A DNA stretch of 64,000 nt from an uncultured Prevotella sp. (lineage in GTDB: Bacteria > Bacteroidota > Bacteroidia > Bacteroidales > Bacteroidaceae): contig UQFS01000007.1 of NCBI GenBank assembly GCA_900540375.1, positions 1-64,000 of the forward strand, given 5' to 3'. A model generated the notes under the pieces. The model had not been told where the DNA came from. It ran no database searches and worked only from the letters and a program-made list of their open reading frames with translations. Positions 53,956 to 63,337 of the stretch are shown here, piece after piece; the first letter of the stretch is position 1; each line of letters starts with the position of its first letter. Position numbers and translations under genes: made by a program.

Positions 53956-56900
53956 TTACACGGCTCTGACCGTATTGGTTCTCAGATACCAGAGGTAGCC
54001 CTTGACATTGCGGTATCCTATCTCACTGAGCAGACGCATGTAGTTCTGTACCTGCCCGACGTGTTTAGCCCTTGGTGAGCCAGTCTTAAAGTCGATGACT
54101 GTCACTGTATTTCCGTCGTCGATGACACGGTCAGGCCGTTTCGGCTCCACCGTGCCCAGATCCTCGTTATAGCAGAGGATCTCGCACTCGTTCATCACCT
54201 TCAGTCCCGGACGGAACCAAGTCTTGGGTACCGGGCTCTCAATGAGCTGGTGCACCATGGCACGCAGGCTCTCACGTGTCATCGGCTTTTCATAGAGCAC
54301 ACCGCTGAATTCCATGTTGTTGATCGCGCGGTCGATGTCGTTGACGTCTCGGATGTTGGCGAGTAGCTCGTGAAGGATGTTACCCGTCTCGATATATGCG
54401 CGTCGTGTCTGTGCGTCCTCGTCGTCCTGTGGCATGATGAAGGCTTTGCATTCATTGCTCTCCTTGAACTCGTATTTTTTCGGATAGCTTTTGATGTTGA
54501 CGCGCAGCGGCTTGTCCTCGACCAGAAACACGTTCTCCGTGTCTTTATTGTCGCTTTTCTTGGGCGTAGGACAGAATGTGCCGTAGGTGATCGTCGTCGT
54601 CTTGTCGTCCTCCTCAATGGTGCATTCCGGCCTCATGTCTTCCTCCACGTCCTGGATGATCTTGGAAGGATAGGGCGCCTTGGGATTCTTCTTGCCAAAG
54701 ACATAGAGGTTGCACTTCGCGCGCGTGAAAGCCACATAGAGCAGATTGAGGTTGTCGACGAGATTCTTTAGATGTTCACGGTCGTAGTCGTCGGAGTAGA
54801 TCGAGTTCTTGAGTTTCTTGCTTTGCAGTGACACGGGTACGAGCGGCAACTCGTTGAAAGGATCCGGTTTGCCGTCGGTAGTGAACCACAGCGTGTCGTT
54901 GTTTCGCTCGATGTCCCAGTCGCAGTAAGGGATGATGACATTGGTAAACTCCAGACCTTTACTCTTGTGGATGGTCATCAGTCTGATGCCGTTGATGTCG
55001 TCGCTGTGGATGGCTTTACCGCAGAGGTCCGTATCCCAAGCGTTGAGGACATCCTCGATACCGACAGCTTTGCTGTGCGTCAACGCCGCTACCTTGTCCA
55101 GAAAGGCACAGACATAAGCACTCTCATCGTTGAGGCGCTCCAAACCGAGGATGGCATAGAGGCGATCAAAGAGCATCATGAGGGGCTGGCCCCGCAGTTC
55201 GTCACGCCCCGTGCGCAAAGCCTCGGGCAGTAGGGTGGCGATGTCGCTCTTGCCGACAAAGAGCCGCGTGTCGAGATTCGCGTCCTCTTTGTCATCTATC
55301 ACCTCCTTTTGAATCTTATCCCCCTTGAAGTCCTGCCCCTCCTCCTTTTTGTCTCCTCCGATACGGTGATAAGCCTTGGCAAGGAAGGCGATCGTCAGCT
55401 TGTCGTCGGGATGGACGAGATAGCGCAGTGCGCCGATGAGCATTCTTACGGCAAGGGAAGCGTCGAGACGGAAGGCCTCGTCACTGACGAGGTTCACGTC
55501 GGCCGGTTTGCCGTCGACGAGAATCCTGTGTTGCATAAAATACTCTGCGATGGCTTGGATGTGTTTGTTCTTTCTCACCAGCACGGCGATGTCCTTTGTG
55601 GCAACGCCAGCCTTGAGCAGTTCCGCGATGGTGCTCTCGATCTGGTTCATCGTCTCTTGATCATAGTCCTCGTCGTCGAGCAGTCTGATTCTGGCCATGC
55701 CGATCAGCTCCTTGCCTTCAGGATATTTCTGCTCGACGTCTTGGTAAGCCGTTTCTATGTCCAGGGCTTGTTGGATGATGTCCTTGGGTGCATGGTGATC
55801 GTTGAGTTCTGCTACCGCCGCCTCTGTCGTCTTCTTTGCCGCCAGCTTGAAGAACATATTGTTAAAGGTGATGATCCTCGGTTGTGAGCGGAAGTTGGTG
55901 TCGAGCTTCACCTCCTTGATCTCGGGATGCTTGTCGTGGGTGAGGCTCTGCAGCAACCGCCAGTCGCCGCCTCGCCATCGGTAGATGCTCTGCTTCACGT
56001 CACCGACGATCAGCGAGCCGGGTTGATGGGCGATGCAGTCGTCGATGAGCACTTTGAAGTTATCCCATTGTACCGCACTGGTATCCTGGAACTCGTCGAT
56101 CATGATATACTTCAGCGAGCCGCCGATCTTTTCATAGATAAACGGCGTGTCGCTGCCTTCGATCATGTCTTTGATGAGTTGTTGTGTGTTGCTGAGCGGG
56201 AAGTTGTTGTTGTCGGCATTGATGTCGTCGACCTGCTGTGCGATGCGTCCGAGCAGTCTGAGCTCATTGAGATTTCTGAGAGTGAGCTCCACCGAGTACT
56301 TCACCCTCTCCGCCTTCTGCCGCAGCTTTTCCGTTTGGGTGATGAGCGGAGCGATCAGCTCGTGGAAGGTCTGTCCCTTGTCAGTGTCTTTGATCGCTTT
56401 CTTGATGAGCTTGGTCCATTCCTCCGTGCCGGCCTTGTCGATGGTAGCGTGTGCGACATCGCAGTAGTTGCCCTCGCGCAGCTTCTTGAAATAGTTGGGT
56501 ACGGTGCCGCGGGGGAAGTCGCTGTCGGTGAAGCCATATTGGTCTACCAGCGTCCGGAAGCGGTCAGCCAAAGCGCTCATGTCCTTGTCGACTTGCGCTG
56601 CTTTGGCCCGAAGCTTACCGGTATAGTTCTTGAAGAACTGTGGGTTGGAAAGAATCGTCTCGAGTTGCTCGTGGTGCTCCTTATAGAAGTCGCGGTAGAT
56701 GTTGGTACCGAAGTCCTTGATCTGTCCGATGATGTTCCAGTTCTTGTCCTCGTCGAGTCGCTCGTTGACAAAGTCCATCATCCAGCCGAGCAACGGGTCT
56801 TTGTCGTTGTTGATGTTCTCGATGAGTTTGTCGACAGCTTGCCGTTCCACCTCACGGTCGTTGAGTCCCACGTTGATGTTGGCTTTCAGTCCCAGCTCGC

Positions 56901-57282
56901 GTGCGAGGTTTCTGAGGATGCGTTGGAAGAAGCTGTCGATGGTCTCCACGCGGAAATAGTGATAAGCGTTGAGGATACCGTCGAGCGCAAGTGTTGCCCG
57001 CTGCCGGATGTCATCGTCGGAGAGCTGCGGCATGCTGTGGTGGAGCTCCTTGACATAGTCGTCGCCACTGGGCAGACGGTGGGACAGGGCGAAGAGCTTG
57101 CTGAGGATACGTATCTTCATCTCTTCGGTGGCCTTGTTGGTGAAGGTCACGGCCAGTATATAGCGGAAGTTTTTCGGGTCCGCCATCAGCAGCTTGATGT
57201 ATTCCAGTGCCAGTCGGTAGGTCTTGCCGCTGCCGGCGCTGGCCTTGAATACGGTCAGCCTCGTGGTATCTTTCATGGTCAT
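53956..57282 (-). CDS. AddA-like UvrD helicase with PD-(D/E)XK nuclease
   Basis: A 1108-aa protein: Walker A FKASAGSGKTYRLALEY, AVTFTNKATEEMKIRI, MIDEFQDTSAVQWDNF (DEFQD), GDVKQSIYRWRGGDW, MTIHKSKGLEFTNVIIPY, LLYVAFTRAKCNLYVFG and a C-terminal nuclease with VIDFKTG near residue 1065. It resembles AddA/RecB-type enzymes that resect double-strand breaks. The usual partner (AddB) is not in this window. A unit of the same type is widespread in Bacteroidetes, and recombination repair is the likely role. Confidence 0.92.
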   Translation of the reverse strand: MTMKDTTRLTVFKASAGSGKTYRLALEYIKLLMADPKNFRYILAVTFTNKATEEMKIRILSKLFALSHRLPSGDDYVKELHHSMPQLSDDDIRQRATLALDGILNAYHYFRVETIDSFFQRILRNLARELGLKANINVGLNDREVERQAVDKLIENINNDKDPLLGWMMDFVNERLDEDKNWNIIGQIKDFGTNIYRDFYKEHHEQLETILSNPQFFKNYTGKLRAKAAQVDKDMSALADRFRTLVDQYGFTDSDFPRGTVPNYFKKLREGNYCDVAHATIDKAGTEEWTKLIKKAIKDTDKGQTFHELIAPLITQTEKLRQKAERVKYSVELTLRNLNELRLLGRIAQQVDDINADNNNFPLSNTQQLIKDMIEGSDTPFIYEKIGGSLKYIMIDEFQDTSAVQWDNFKVLIDDCIAHQPGSLIVGDVKQSIYRWRGGDWRLLQSLTHDKHPEIKEVKLDTNFRSQPRIITFNNMFFKLAAKKTTEAAVAELNDHHAPKDIIQQALDIETAYQDVEQKYPEGKELIGMARIRLLDDEDYDQETMNQIESTIAELLKAGVATKDIAVLVRKNKHIQAIAEYFMQHRILVDGKPADVNLVSDEAFRLDASLAVRMLIGALRYLVHPDDKLTIAFLAKAYHRIGGDKKEEGQDFKGDKIQKEVIDDKEDANLDTRLFVGKSDIATLLPEALRTGRDELRGQPLMMLFDRLYAILGLERLNDESAYVCAFLDKVAALTHSKAVGIEDVLNAWDTDLCGKAIHSDDINGIRLMTIHKSKGLEFTNVIIPYCDWDIERNNDTLWFTTDGKPDPFNELPLVPVSLQSKKLKNSIYSDDYDREHLKNLVDNLNLLYVAFTRAKCNLYVFGKKNPKAPYPSKIIQDVEEDMRPECTIEEDDKTTTITYGTFCPTPKKSDNKDTENVFLVEDKPLRVNIKSYPKKYEFKESNECKAFIMPQDDEDAQTRRAYIETGNILHELLANIRDVNDIDRAINNMEFSGVLYEKPMTRESLRAMVHQLIESPVPKTWFRPGLKVMNECEILCYNEDLGTVEPKRPDRVIDDGNTVTVIDFKTGSPRAKHVGQVQNYMRLLSEIGYRNVKGYLWYLRTNTVRAV

Positions 57283-57511
57283 GCTTTATTCTTGTTTACG
57301 CTATTACTTTGCAAAAATAGAGATTAATCATGAGAATACAAAGCGTGCGCTGCTTTTTTTCACGTGGATGAACGTATTGGGCTCACACGGAGTTATTATG
57401 TCTCACAGATTTACACAGATCTCCATGAATGCAAAACGCTTGGCAGAATTCGAAGAACTGTTATGTAAACCGATTTGAGCAATAAGAAAACGATAAAAAC
57501 GCTTTCGGAAA

Positions 57512-57604
57512 GATGGTCAAACGGTCGTCAGCCAATTGGCTGACAATTGTTGACCAAATATCTAACAAATGTTTGACTATATGTACGACAATTGTTTGAC
57601 CATC
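57512..57604. repeat. 11-bp inverted repeat around a perfect 18-bp palindrome
   Basis: GATGGTCAAAC (57512-57522) and GTTTGACCATC (57594-57604) are exact inverted copies. Between them lie the palindrome GTCAGCCAATTGGCTGAC (57527-57544) and repeated ACAATTGTTTGACC-like strings (57543-57556, 57588-57601). No gene is present in 57,283-57,741; the region separates the AddA-like gene from the ppdK 3' end. Confidence 0.75.
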
Positions 57605-57741
57605 AACAAACAGCCGTAATTCTGCAAACAAAACGGGAAAATCTCATAAACCAAACGGGAAAAGGACATAAACGAAACAAGGCAAATGCCTGGATAACCA
57701 AGCATTTGCCTTGTATAAGGGAAAACAGAATGTATTCGGGC

Positions 57742-60477
57742 TTATGCCTCCTCCACGGCAGCCTGGGCGGCAGCCAGACGGGCGATAGGTACACGGAACG
57801 GTGAGCAGCTCACGTAGTCGAGACCCACACGATGGCAGAACTTCACCGACGAAGGCTCACCACCATGCTCACCGCAGATACCGCACTTCAGGTCAGGACG
57901 GGTCGAGCGGCCCTTCTCCACAGCCATGCGGATGAGCTGGCCCACGCCGCGCTGGTCGAGAACCTGGAACGGATCGACGTCGAGGATCTTCTTCTCCAGA
58001 TACGACGGCAGGAAGCTGGCAATGTCGTCGCGGCTGTAGCCAAATGTCATCTGCGTCAAGTCGTTGGTACCGAAGCTGAAGTACTCAGCCTTCTGGGCGA
58101 TGAGGTCTGCTGTCAGGGCAGCGCGCGGCACCTCGATCATCGTACCGATCTTGAACGGGATCTCCACACCCTCTTCGGCGAAGAGCTTCTCGGCGGTCTC
58201 GCGGATGACCTTCTCCTGGGCATCGAGCTCATTGACAATGCCTACCAACGGCACCATGATCTCCGGATGAGGATCGAGGCCTTCCTTCTTCAACTGGATG
58301 GCAGCACCGAGGATGGCGCGTGTCTGCATGGCCGTGATCTCGGGGAACGTATTGCCCAGACGGCAGCCACGAAGGCCGAGCATCGGGTTGTGCTCGCTCA
58401 GACTCTGCACGCGGTCCTGGATCACTTTCACGCTGACACCCATCTCCTTGGCCATGGCTTCCTGGCCTTTCAGGTCGTGGGGCACGAACTCGTGGAGAGG
58501 CGGGTCGAGCAGACGGATGTTCACCGGCATGCCGTCCATGCACTTCAGGATGCCATAGAAGTCCTGCTTCTGATAGGGCAGCAGTTTGGCAAGGGCTTTC
58601 TCGCGGCCTCCCTTGCTGTCAGCGAGGATCATCTCGCGCATGGCCTTGATCTTCTCGTTCTCGAAGAACATGTGCTCGGTACGACACAGGCCGATGCCCA
58701 CGGCACCGAAGTTGTGGGCCACCTCAGCGTCGTGAGGCGTGTCGGCATTGGTGCGGACGACGAGTCGGGTGTATTTGTTGCAGAGCTTCATCAGCTCAGC
58801 AAAGTCGCCTGTGACCTCGGCGGGACGTGTCTTCACCTCGCCGAAGTAGACCTCACCGGTAGAACCGTTGAGAGAGATGTAGTCACCCTCGTGAAGTACA
58901 GTGCCGTCGATCTCCACGGTGCGGGCCTTGTAGTCGACATTGATGGCACCGGCACCACTGACACAGCACTTGCCCATGCCGCGGGCCACCACGGCGGCGT
59001 GTGATGTCATACCTCCGCGAGCCGTCAGGATACCTTCTGCGGCACTCATGCCGGCGAGGTCCTCAGGCGAGGTCTCGATACGCACCATCACCACCTGATG
59101 GCCGTCGGCATGCCATTTCTCAGCATCATCGGCGAAGAAAACGATCTGGCCGCAGGCTGCACCCGGCGATGCGGGCAGTCCGCGTGTGAGCACACGAGCC
59201 TGAGCCTTAGCCTCCTTGTCGAAGACCGGGTGGAGCAGTTCGTCGAGTTTGTTGGGCTCGCAGCGCTCCAAAGCAGTCTTCTCGTCAATGAGTCCCTCAC
59301 GCAACAGATCCATGGCGATCTTCACCATTGCCGTACCCGTGCGCTTGCCGTTGCGGGTCTGGAGGAACCAGAGCTTGCCTTCCTGCACGGTGAACTCCAT
59401 GTCCTGCATGTCGTTGTAGTGTTTCTCGAGTTTGTCCTGCATGTCGTTGAGCTGTGCGTAGATATTGGGCATGGATTCCTCCATGGAAGGATATTTGCTG
59501 GCGCGTGAAGCCTCGTCGATGCCCTGCTGTTTAGCCCAGCGGAGCGAGCCTTCCTTGGTGATCTGCTGCGGTGTGCGGATTCCGGCGACAACATCCTCAC
59601 CCTGTGCGTTGACAAGATACTCGCCGTTGAAGCGGTTCTCGCCCGTGGCAGCGTCGCGGCTGAAGCAGACACCTGTGGCAGAGCTGTTGCCCATGTTGCC
59701 GAATACCATGGCCATGACAGTGACGGCGGTACCCCATTCCTGCGGGATACCCTCCATCTTGCGATAGAGGATGGCGCGGTCGTTCATCCAAGAGTCAAAG
59801 ACGGCGCAGATGGCGCCCCAAAGCTGTTCCATAGGGTCGGAGGGGAACTCACGGCCGGTGCGCTCTTTGATATAGTCTTTGAAGAGAATGACGAGACTCT
59901 TCAGCTCGTCGGTGTTCATCTCGTTGTCGAGACGGATGCCGCGCTGAGCCTTTACTTTCTGGATGATGGCTTCAAAGGGATCGATGTCTTCCTTGTTGAC
60001 CGGCTTCATGCCGAGGACCACGTCGCCGTACATCTGTACGAATCGGCGGTAGCTGTCATAGGCAAAGCGTTCGTTGCCCGTCTTGGCAGCAAGTCCCTTG
60101 ACTACCTCATCGTTGAGACCGAGGTTGAGGATGGTGTCCATCATACCCGGCATAGAGGCACGCGCGCCGGAGCGCACGCTGACGAGAAGCGGGTTCTTCG
60201 CGTCGCCGAACTTCAGACCCATGAGTTTCTCGACGTGTTTCACGCCATTGACAACGTCATCCTTGAGTAAAGCGACCACGTCGGCCTTGCCTTTCTCGAA
60301 ATACTCGTTGCAGACATCTGTGGTGATGGTGAATCCCGGTGGCACGGGCACACCGATCAAATTCATCTCGGCCAGGTTGGCTCCTTTGCCACCAAGAAGG
60401 TTGCGCATGTCGGCATGGCCCTCAGCCTTACCGTTTCCAAAGAGATAAACTCTCTTCTCGCTCGTTTTTTCACTCAT
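57742..60477 (-). CDS. ppdK: Pyruvate phosphate dikinase
   Basis: A 911-aa protein with N-terminal ATP-grasp (YLFGNGKAEGHADMRNLLGG; PPGFTITTDVCNEYFEKG), catalytic His in TARGGMTSHAAVVARGMG, and the PEP/pyruvate barrel with CRTEHMFFE, DPPLHEF and SFGTNDLTQMTFGYSRDD. It interconverts PEP, AMP and PPi with pyruvate, ATP and Pi, typical of anaerobic Bacteroidetes glycolysis. It is monocistronic with a strong promoter. Confidence 0.97.
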   Translation of the reverse strand: MSEKTSEKRVYLFGNGKAEGHADMRNLLGGKGANLAEMNLIGVPVPPGFTITTDVCNEYFEKGKADVVALLKDDVVNGVKHVEKLMGLKFGDAKNPLLVSVRSGARASMPGMMDTILNLGLNDEVVKGLAAKTGNERFAYDSYRRFVQMYGDVVLGMKPVNKEDIDPFEAIIQKVKAQRGIRLDNEMNTDELKSLVILFKDYIKERTGREFPSDPMEQLWGAICAVFDSWMNDRAILYRKMEGIPQEWGTAVTVMAMVFGNMGNSSATGVCFSRDAATGENRFNGEYLVNAQGEDVVAGIRTPQQITKEGSLRWAKQQGIDEASRASKYPSMEESMPNIYAQLNDMQDKLEKHYNDMQDMEFTVQEGKLWFLQTRNGKRTGTAMVKIAMDLLREGLIDEKTALERCEPNKLDELLHPVFDKEAKAQARVLTRGLPASPGAACGQIVFFADDAEKWHADGHQVVMVRIETSPEDLAGMSAAEGILTARGGMTSHAAVVARGMGKCCVSGAGAINVDYKARTVEIDGTVLHEGDYISLNGSTGEVYFGEVKTRPAEVTGDFAELMKLCNKYTRLVVRTNADTPHDAEVAHNFGAVGIGLCRTEHMFFENEKIKAMREMILADSKGGREKALAKLLPYQKQDFYGILKCMDGMPVNIRLLDPPLHEFVPHDLKGQEAMAKEMGVSVKVIQDRVQSLSEHNPMLGLRGCRLGNTFPEITAMQTRAILGAAIQLKKEGLDPHPEIMVPLVGIVNELDAQEKVIRETAEKLFAEEGVEIPFKIGTMIEVPRAALTADLIAQKAEYFSFGTNDLTQMTFGYSRDDIASFLPSYLEKKILDVDPFQVLDQRGVGQLIRMAVEKGRSTRPDLKCGICGEHGGEPSSVKFCHRVGLDYVSCSPFRVPIARLAAAQAAVEEA

Positions 60478-60536
60478 AGTTAATAGGTGTTGTATATGTT
60501 ATATGTTAAAATCGCGTTGTAGGGATTTAGATATTG

Positions 60537-60567
60537 CAAAGATAGTGTTTTGTCATTAAACTGCAAA
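60537..60567 (-). promoter_or_regulatory. Promoter of ppdK
   Basis: On the minus strand TTTG (60567-60564), a 19-base spacer and TATCTTTG (60544-60537) fully match the Bacteroidetes consensus, 60 bases before the start. Confidence 0.75.
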
Positions 60568-60680
60568 GAGAATAAGCGAAAAAATGACATCTTGACTTTA
60601 CAAAATCGTTGTTTGCGCTAACAAATGGCTAAAAGTGTCAGAAAGTAGGTGGTAAAAAAGATAGGATGGGGCAGAAAAAG

Positions 60681-60716
60681 AAAAAGGGGGAGCAATCTCA
60701 CGGCCGCGCCCCCTCC
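60681..60716 (-). terminator. Minus-strand terminator with no obvious full gene upstream
   Basis: On the minus strand GGGGGCGC and GCTCCCCC pair around a ~14-base loop and are followed by TTTTTC. The only minus-strand reading frame ending nearby is the short acidic one at 60764. Confidence 0.65.
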
Positions 60717-60763
60717 TTGTTAATTACAGATTCGATATAATCTTTAAAGAACAGGTATATTTC

Positions 60764-60838
60764 CTAATTATTCGTCCCAGCGTCATCATCGTCGTCACTT
60801 GCTACACCGTCTCCAGGTGCCTCGCCTACGAATTCCAT
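60764..60838 (-). CDS. Possible short acidic peptide or gene remnant
   Basis: ATG 60838 to TAG 60764 gives 24 aa, MEFVGEAPGDGVASDDDDDA then GTNN. The frame is open for another 19 codons upstream (to a stop near 60,896) without an ATG. An acidic, Gly-rich tail followed by a terminator could be a very small protein or the end of a decayed gene. Nothing else is seen in 60,478-61,016 apart from promoters. Confidence 0.3.
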   Translation of the reverse strand: MEFVGEAPGDGVASDDDDDAGTNN

Positions 60839-60937
60839 ATCACCTGCGACATATGTATTCGTTGTGCTTTTGTTGATATAGCAGACAAAATAGTATTAAT
60901 CTGAAGAGTGCTCAAACAGCATAAAACAGCACTGTTG

Positions 60938-60969
60938 TTTGTAGTTTTAAAATAATTTCTGTATCTTTG
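60938..60969 (+). promoter_or_regulatory. Promoter of the aquaporin gene
   Basis: TTTG (60938-60941), a 20-base spacer and TATCTTTG (60962-60969) lie 48 bases before the start codon. Confidence 0.75.
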
Positions 60970-61016
60970 CGTTTATTTGGTTAGAAGTAGATTGTTTTTT
61001 TATAATATATAGATTT

Positions 61017-61712
61017 ATGAAAAAGTATTTAGCAGAAATGGTAGGCACGATGGTGCTGGTATTGATGGGCTGTGGTGCAGCTGTGTCTTTAGGATGTGAT
61101 CCTGTCAATAATCAGGCAGCTGTGGTTGGCACGGCAATAGCCTTTGGCTTGGCAGTTGTTTCCATGGCTTACACGATTGGTGGCATCTCGGGATGCCATA
61201 TCAATCCGGCTATCACGTTGGGTGTATGGCTCAGCGGTCGTATGAGCAGCAAGGATGCTGGCATGTATATGCTTTTCCAGGTCATTGGAGGTATTCTTGG
61301 CGCAGCCATTCTTTATTTGCTTACGTCAGCAGCGGGTCTTGTTGGCACTGGTGCAAATGACTTGCAGTCTTTGGATGGAGCAGGCACGAAAGTGACTGTG
61401 TTTGGCGGCTTCTTGGCAGAGATGTTCTTCACTTTTGTGTTTGTGTTAGTGGTGTTGGGAGCTACGGCTAAGACCAATGGCGCAACGAACAACTTTGCCG
61501 GTCTGGCTATCGGTCTCTCTTTGGTGCTTGTGCATTTAGCCTGCATCCGTTATACAGGTACTTCTGTAAACCCGGCCCGTTCGATTGGCCCGGCTCTGTT
61601 CCAAGGTGGCACTGCATTGAGCAATCTTTGGATTTTCATCGTAGCACCTATGGCTGGCGGTGCTTTGTCTGCCTGCGTATGGAAAGTGATCGATCCCAAC
61701 AAGGAGAAATAA
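61017..61712 (+). CDS. aqpZ: Aquaporin (MIP family)
   Basis: A 231-aa protein with six membrane helices and both NPA boxes: GCHINPAITLG (first) and SVNPARSIGPAL (second). Pore residues and length fit the water-selective AqpZ type. It mediates rapid osmotic water flow through the inner membrane. It has its own promoter and ends before a weak terminator. Confidence 0.95.
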   Translation: MKKYLAEMVGTMVLVLMGCGAAVSLGCDPVNNQAAVVGTAIAFGLAVVSMAYTIGGISGCHINPAITLGVWLSGRMSSKDAGMYMLFQVIGGILGAAILYLLTSAAGLVGTGANDLQSLDGAGTKVTVFGGFLAEMFFTFVFVLVVLGATAKTNGATNNFAGLAIGLSLVLVHLACIRYTGTSVNPARSIGPALFQGGTALSNLWIFIVAPMAGGALSACVWKVIDPNKEK

Positions 61713-61732
61713 TGGTTGAGATCTAAATGAAT

Positions 61733-61767
61733 AAGGAGGGGCAGACCGTCCTTCCTGTTGTTTTTTC
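61733..61767 (+). terminator. Probable terminator of the aquaporin gene
   Basis: AAGGAGGGG and TCCTTCCT can pair imperfectly around GCAGACCG; after GTTG a run of six T follows. The stem is weak. Confidence 0.45.
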
Positions 61768-61820
61768 TCACAATACACACATTATTATATAGAGTTTCAG
61801 AACTCCGTATATACAGATTC

Positions 61821-63083
61821 ATGATGGCCAATAATCATACAGAAGAAAATCAGCCATACTGTGGAGGGGGATCACCAGAGAAAAGGCGTGCGGCACTGAC
61901 CAATCGCAACTATCTTCTGCCTTTTATCCTTGTCACCTCTCTCTTCTTTCTTTGGGGCTTTGCCCGTGCGATCCTTGATGTGCTCAACAAACATTTCCAG
62001 AATGCGCTTGATATTTCCATTACCCAGTCCTCACTCATCCAGGTGACAACCTATCTTGGCTATTTCATTATGGCCATACCGGCCGGTTGGTTCATCAACC
62101 GGCGTGGTTATCGCTTGGGTGTGGTATTCGGTCTGCTGCTCTTTGGCATTGGTGCCTTGCTCTTCATTCCGGGTGCTGAGGCTGGTACGTTCTATGCCTA
62201 TCTTGCGGCTTTGTTTATCATTGGTTGCGGTCTGGTCTTCTTGGAGACCTCTGCCAACCCATACGTCACGGAGCTCGGTGATCCGCGCACGGCTACGAGC
62301 CGCCTCAACTTCAGCCAGTCGTTCAACGGACTGGGATCGCTGAGTGCCACCTTCCTCATAGGACAGTTCCTCTTCAATGGCACTGACCGTGGTGGCAACA
62401 TCGTCATCCCCTATACCGTGCTGGGTATCGTGGTTCTGATCATTGCCGTGGTGTTCTCACGCGTGAACCTTCCGGAAATCAAGCATCAGGAGACCGAGGA
62501 AGACCGTTCGCAGGGTACACGTATCAACAAGCTGTTCCGACATCATCCGATGTTTGTTTTCGGACTTTTCTCCTTACTGGCATACGAGGTGGCGGAGATC
62601 TCCATCAACAGCTATTTCATCAACTATGTCACCGGCAAAGGATGGATGAGTGACAATACCGCTTCGGTGGTGCTTACTGTGGCTTTGGCTTTCTTCATGG
62701 TCGGTCGCTTTGTGGGCAGTTGGATCATGCGGCGTGTCAAGGCAGAGCATATGCTTCTCTACTGTGCCATAGGCAGTGTAGTGTGTATTGGTTTGGTGAT
62801 GCTCAACCTCGGCAAGGTGTCGATGGTGGCCCTTGTATGCAACTATGTCTTTGAAGCTATCATGTTCCCCACGATCTTTTCTTTGGCCTTGCATGGCTTG
62901 GGCAATCTGACGAAGAGTGCGTCGTCGTTGCTGATGATGACACCTATCGGCGGTTGCGGCTTCTTGCTGATGGGTATCATCGCAGACGCCACCCACATGA
63001 TGAGCATGCCGTTTATCATCCCGTTCCTTGGCTATTTTGTTGTGCTGCTCTTCGCGTCGGAGTTGACAAGGAAGAAAGAATAA
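61821..63083 (+). CDS. FucP-type sugar:H+ symporter (MFS)
   Basis: With ATG 61821 (MMANNHTEENQPYCGGGSPE) it is 420 aa; the longer frame adds a non-protein-like start. Twelve helices with FucP signatures: FILVTSLFFLWGFARAILDV, DVLNKHFQNALDISITQSSL, LFIIGCGLVFLETSANPYVT and RLNFSQSFNGLGSL. Relatives carry fucose, glucose/galactose or related sugars with protons. The substrate cannot be fixed; arabinose from the PUL is conceivable. Confidence 0.93.
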   Translation: MMANNHTEENQPYCGGGSPEKRRAALTNRNYLLPFILVTSLFFLWGFARAILDVLNKHFQNALDISITQSSLIQVTTYLGYFIMAIPAGWFINRRGYRLGVVFGLLLFGIGALLFIPGAEAGTFYAYLAALFIIGCGLVFLETSANPYVTELGDPRTATSRLNFSQSFNGLGSLSATFLIGQFLFNGTDRGGNIVIPYTVLGIVVLIIAVVFSRVNLPEIKHQETEEDRSQGTRINKLFRHHPMFVFGLFSLLAYEVAEISINSYFINYVTGKGWMSDNTASVVLTVALAFFMVGRFVGSWIMRRVKAEHMLLYCAIGSVVCIGLVMLNLGKVSMVALVCNYVFEAIMFPTIFSLALHGLGNLTKSASSLLMMTPIGGCGFLLMGIIADATHMMSMPFIIPFLGYFVVLLFASELTRKKE

Positions 63084-63100
63084 GAAGCCTCACCCCCTTG

Positions 63101-63121
63101 CCCCTCTCCCAAGGAGAGGGG
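63101..63121. repeat. Perfect 9-bp palindrome after the sugar porter gene
   Basis: CCCCTCTCC-CAA-GGAGAGGGG, 18 bases past the stop codon. It may act as terminator stem; no T-run follows. Confidence 0.65.
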
Positions 63122-63165
63122 AGTGAATTGCTTCAAGGGGTCAGAGGGCGCGGAGAGGCTGGGGG

Positions 63166-63225
63166 CTCCCTTGCTTGTTTGCTCTCTCCCTTGCTTAGTT
63201 GCTTCCTCCCTTGTCTGTTTGCACT
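63166..63225. repeat. Three tandem 20-bp repeats
   Basis: Exact 20-bp period: CTCCCTTGCTTGTTTGCTCT, CTCCCTTGCTTAGTTGCTTC, CTCCCTTGTCTGTTTGCACT at 63166, 63186 and 63206. It lies in the 254-bp gap before the last gene. Confidence 0.85.
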
Positions 63226-63310
63226 GGCTTTTCCTTTTTTAGGTATAAGTCCTGCTCGGCTCTGTAAGACGGTGCTGTGCAGCGTCCCACTGGCTCTTTG
63301 CGCTCCCCTT

Positions 63311-63331
63311 CATCATTCATCATTCATCATT
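63311..63331. repeat. CATCATT repeat (locus 3, inverted GAATGATGAATG family)
   Basis: Three CATCATT units in 21 bases, the reverse complement of the repeats at 43,951 and 52,737, placed just before the start of the last gene. Confidence 0.65.
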
Positions 63332-63337
63332 GTGTAC

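Noticed and set aside
55927..57327. 466-codon frame antisense to the AddA-like gene
   Set aside because: Valine/leucine-rich shadow of the helicase frame.
57832..59004. 390-codon frame antisense to ppdK
   Set aside because: Shadow of the dikinase; low-complexity His/Leu/Asp composition.
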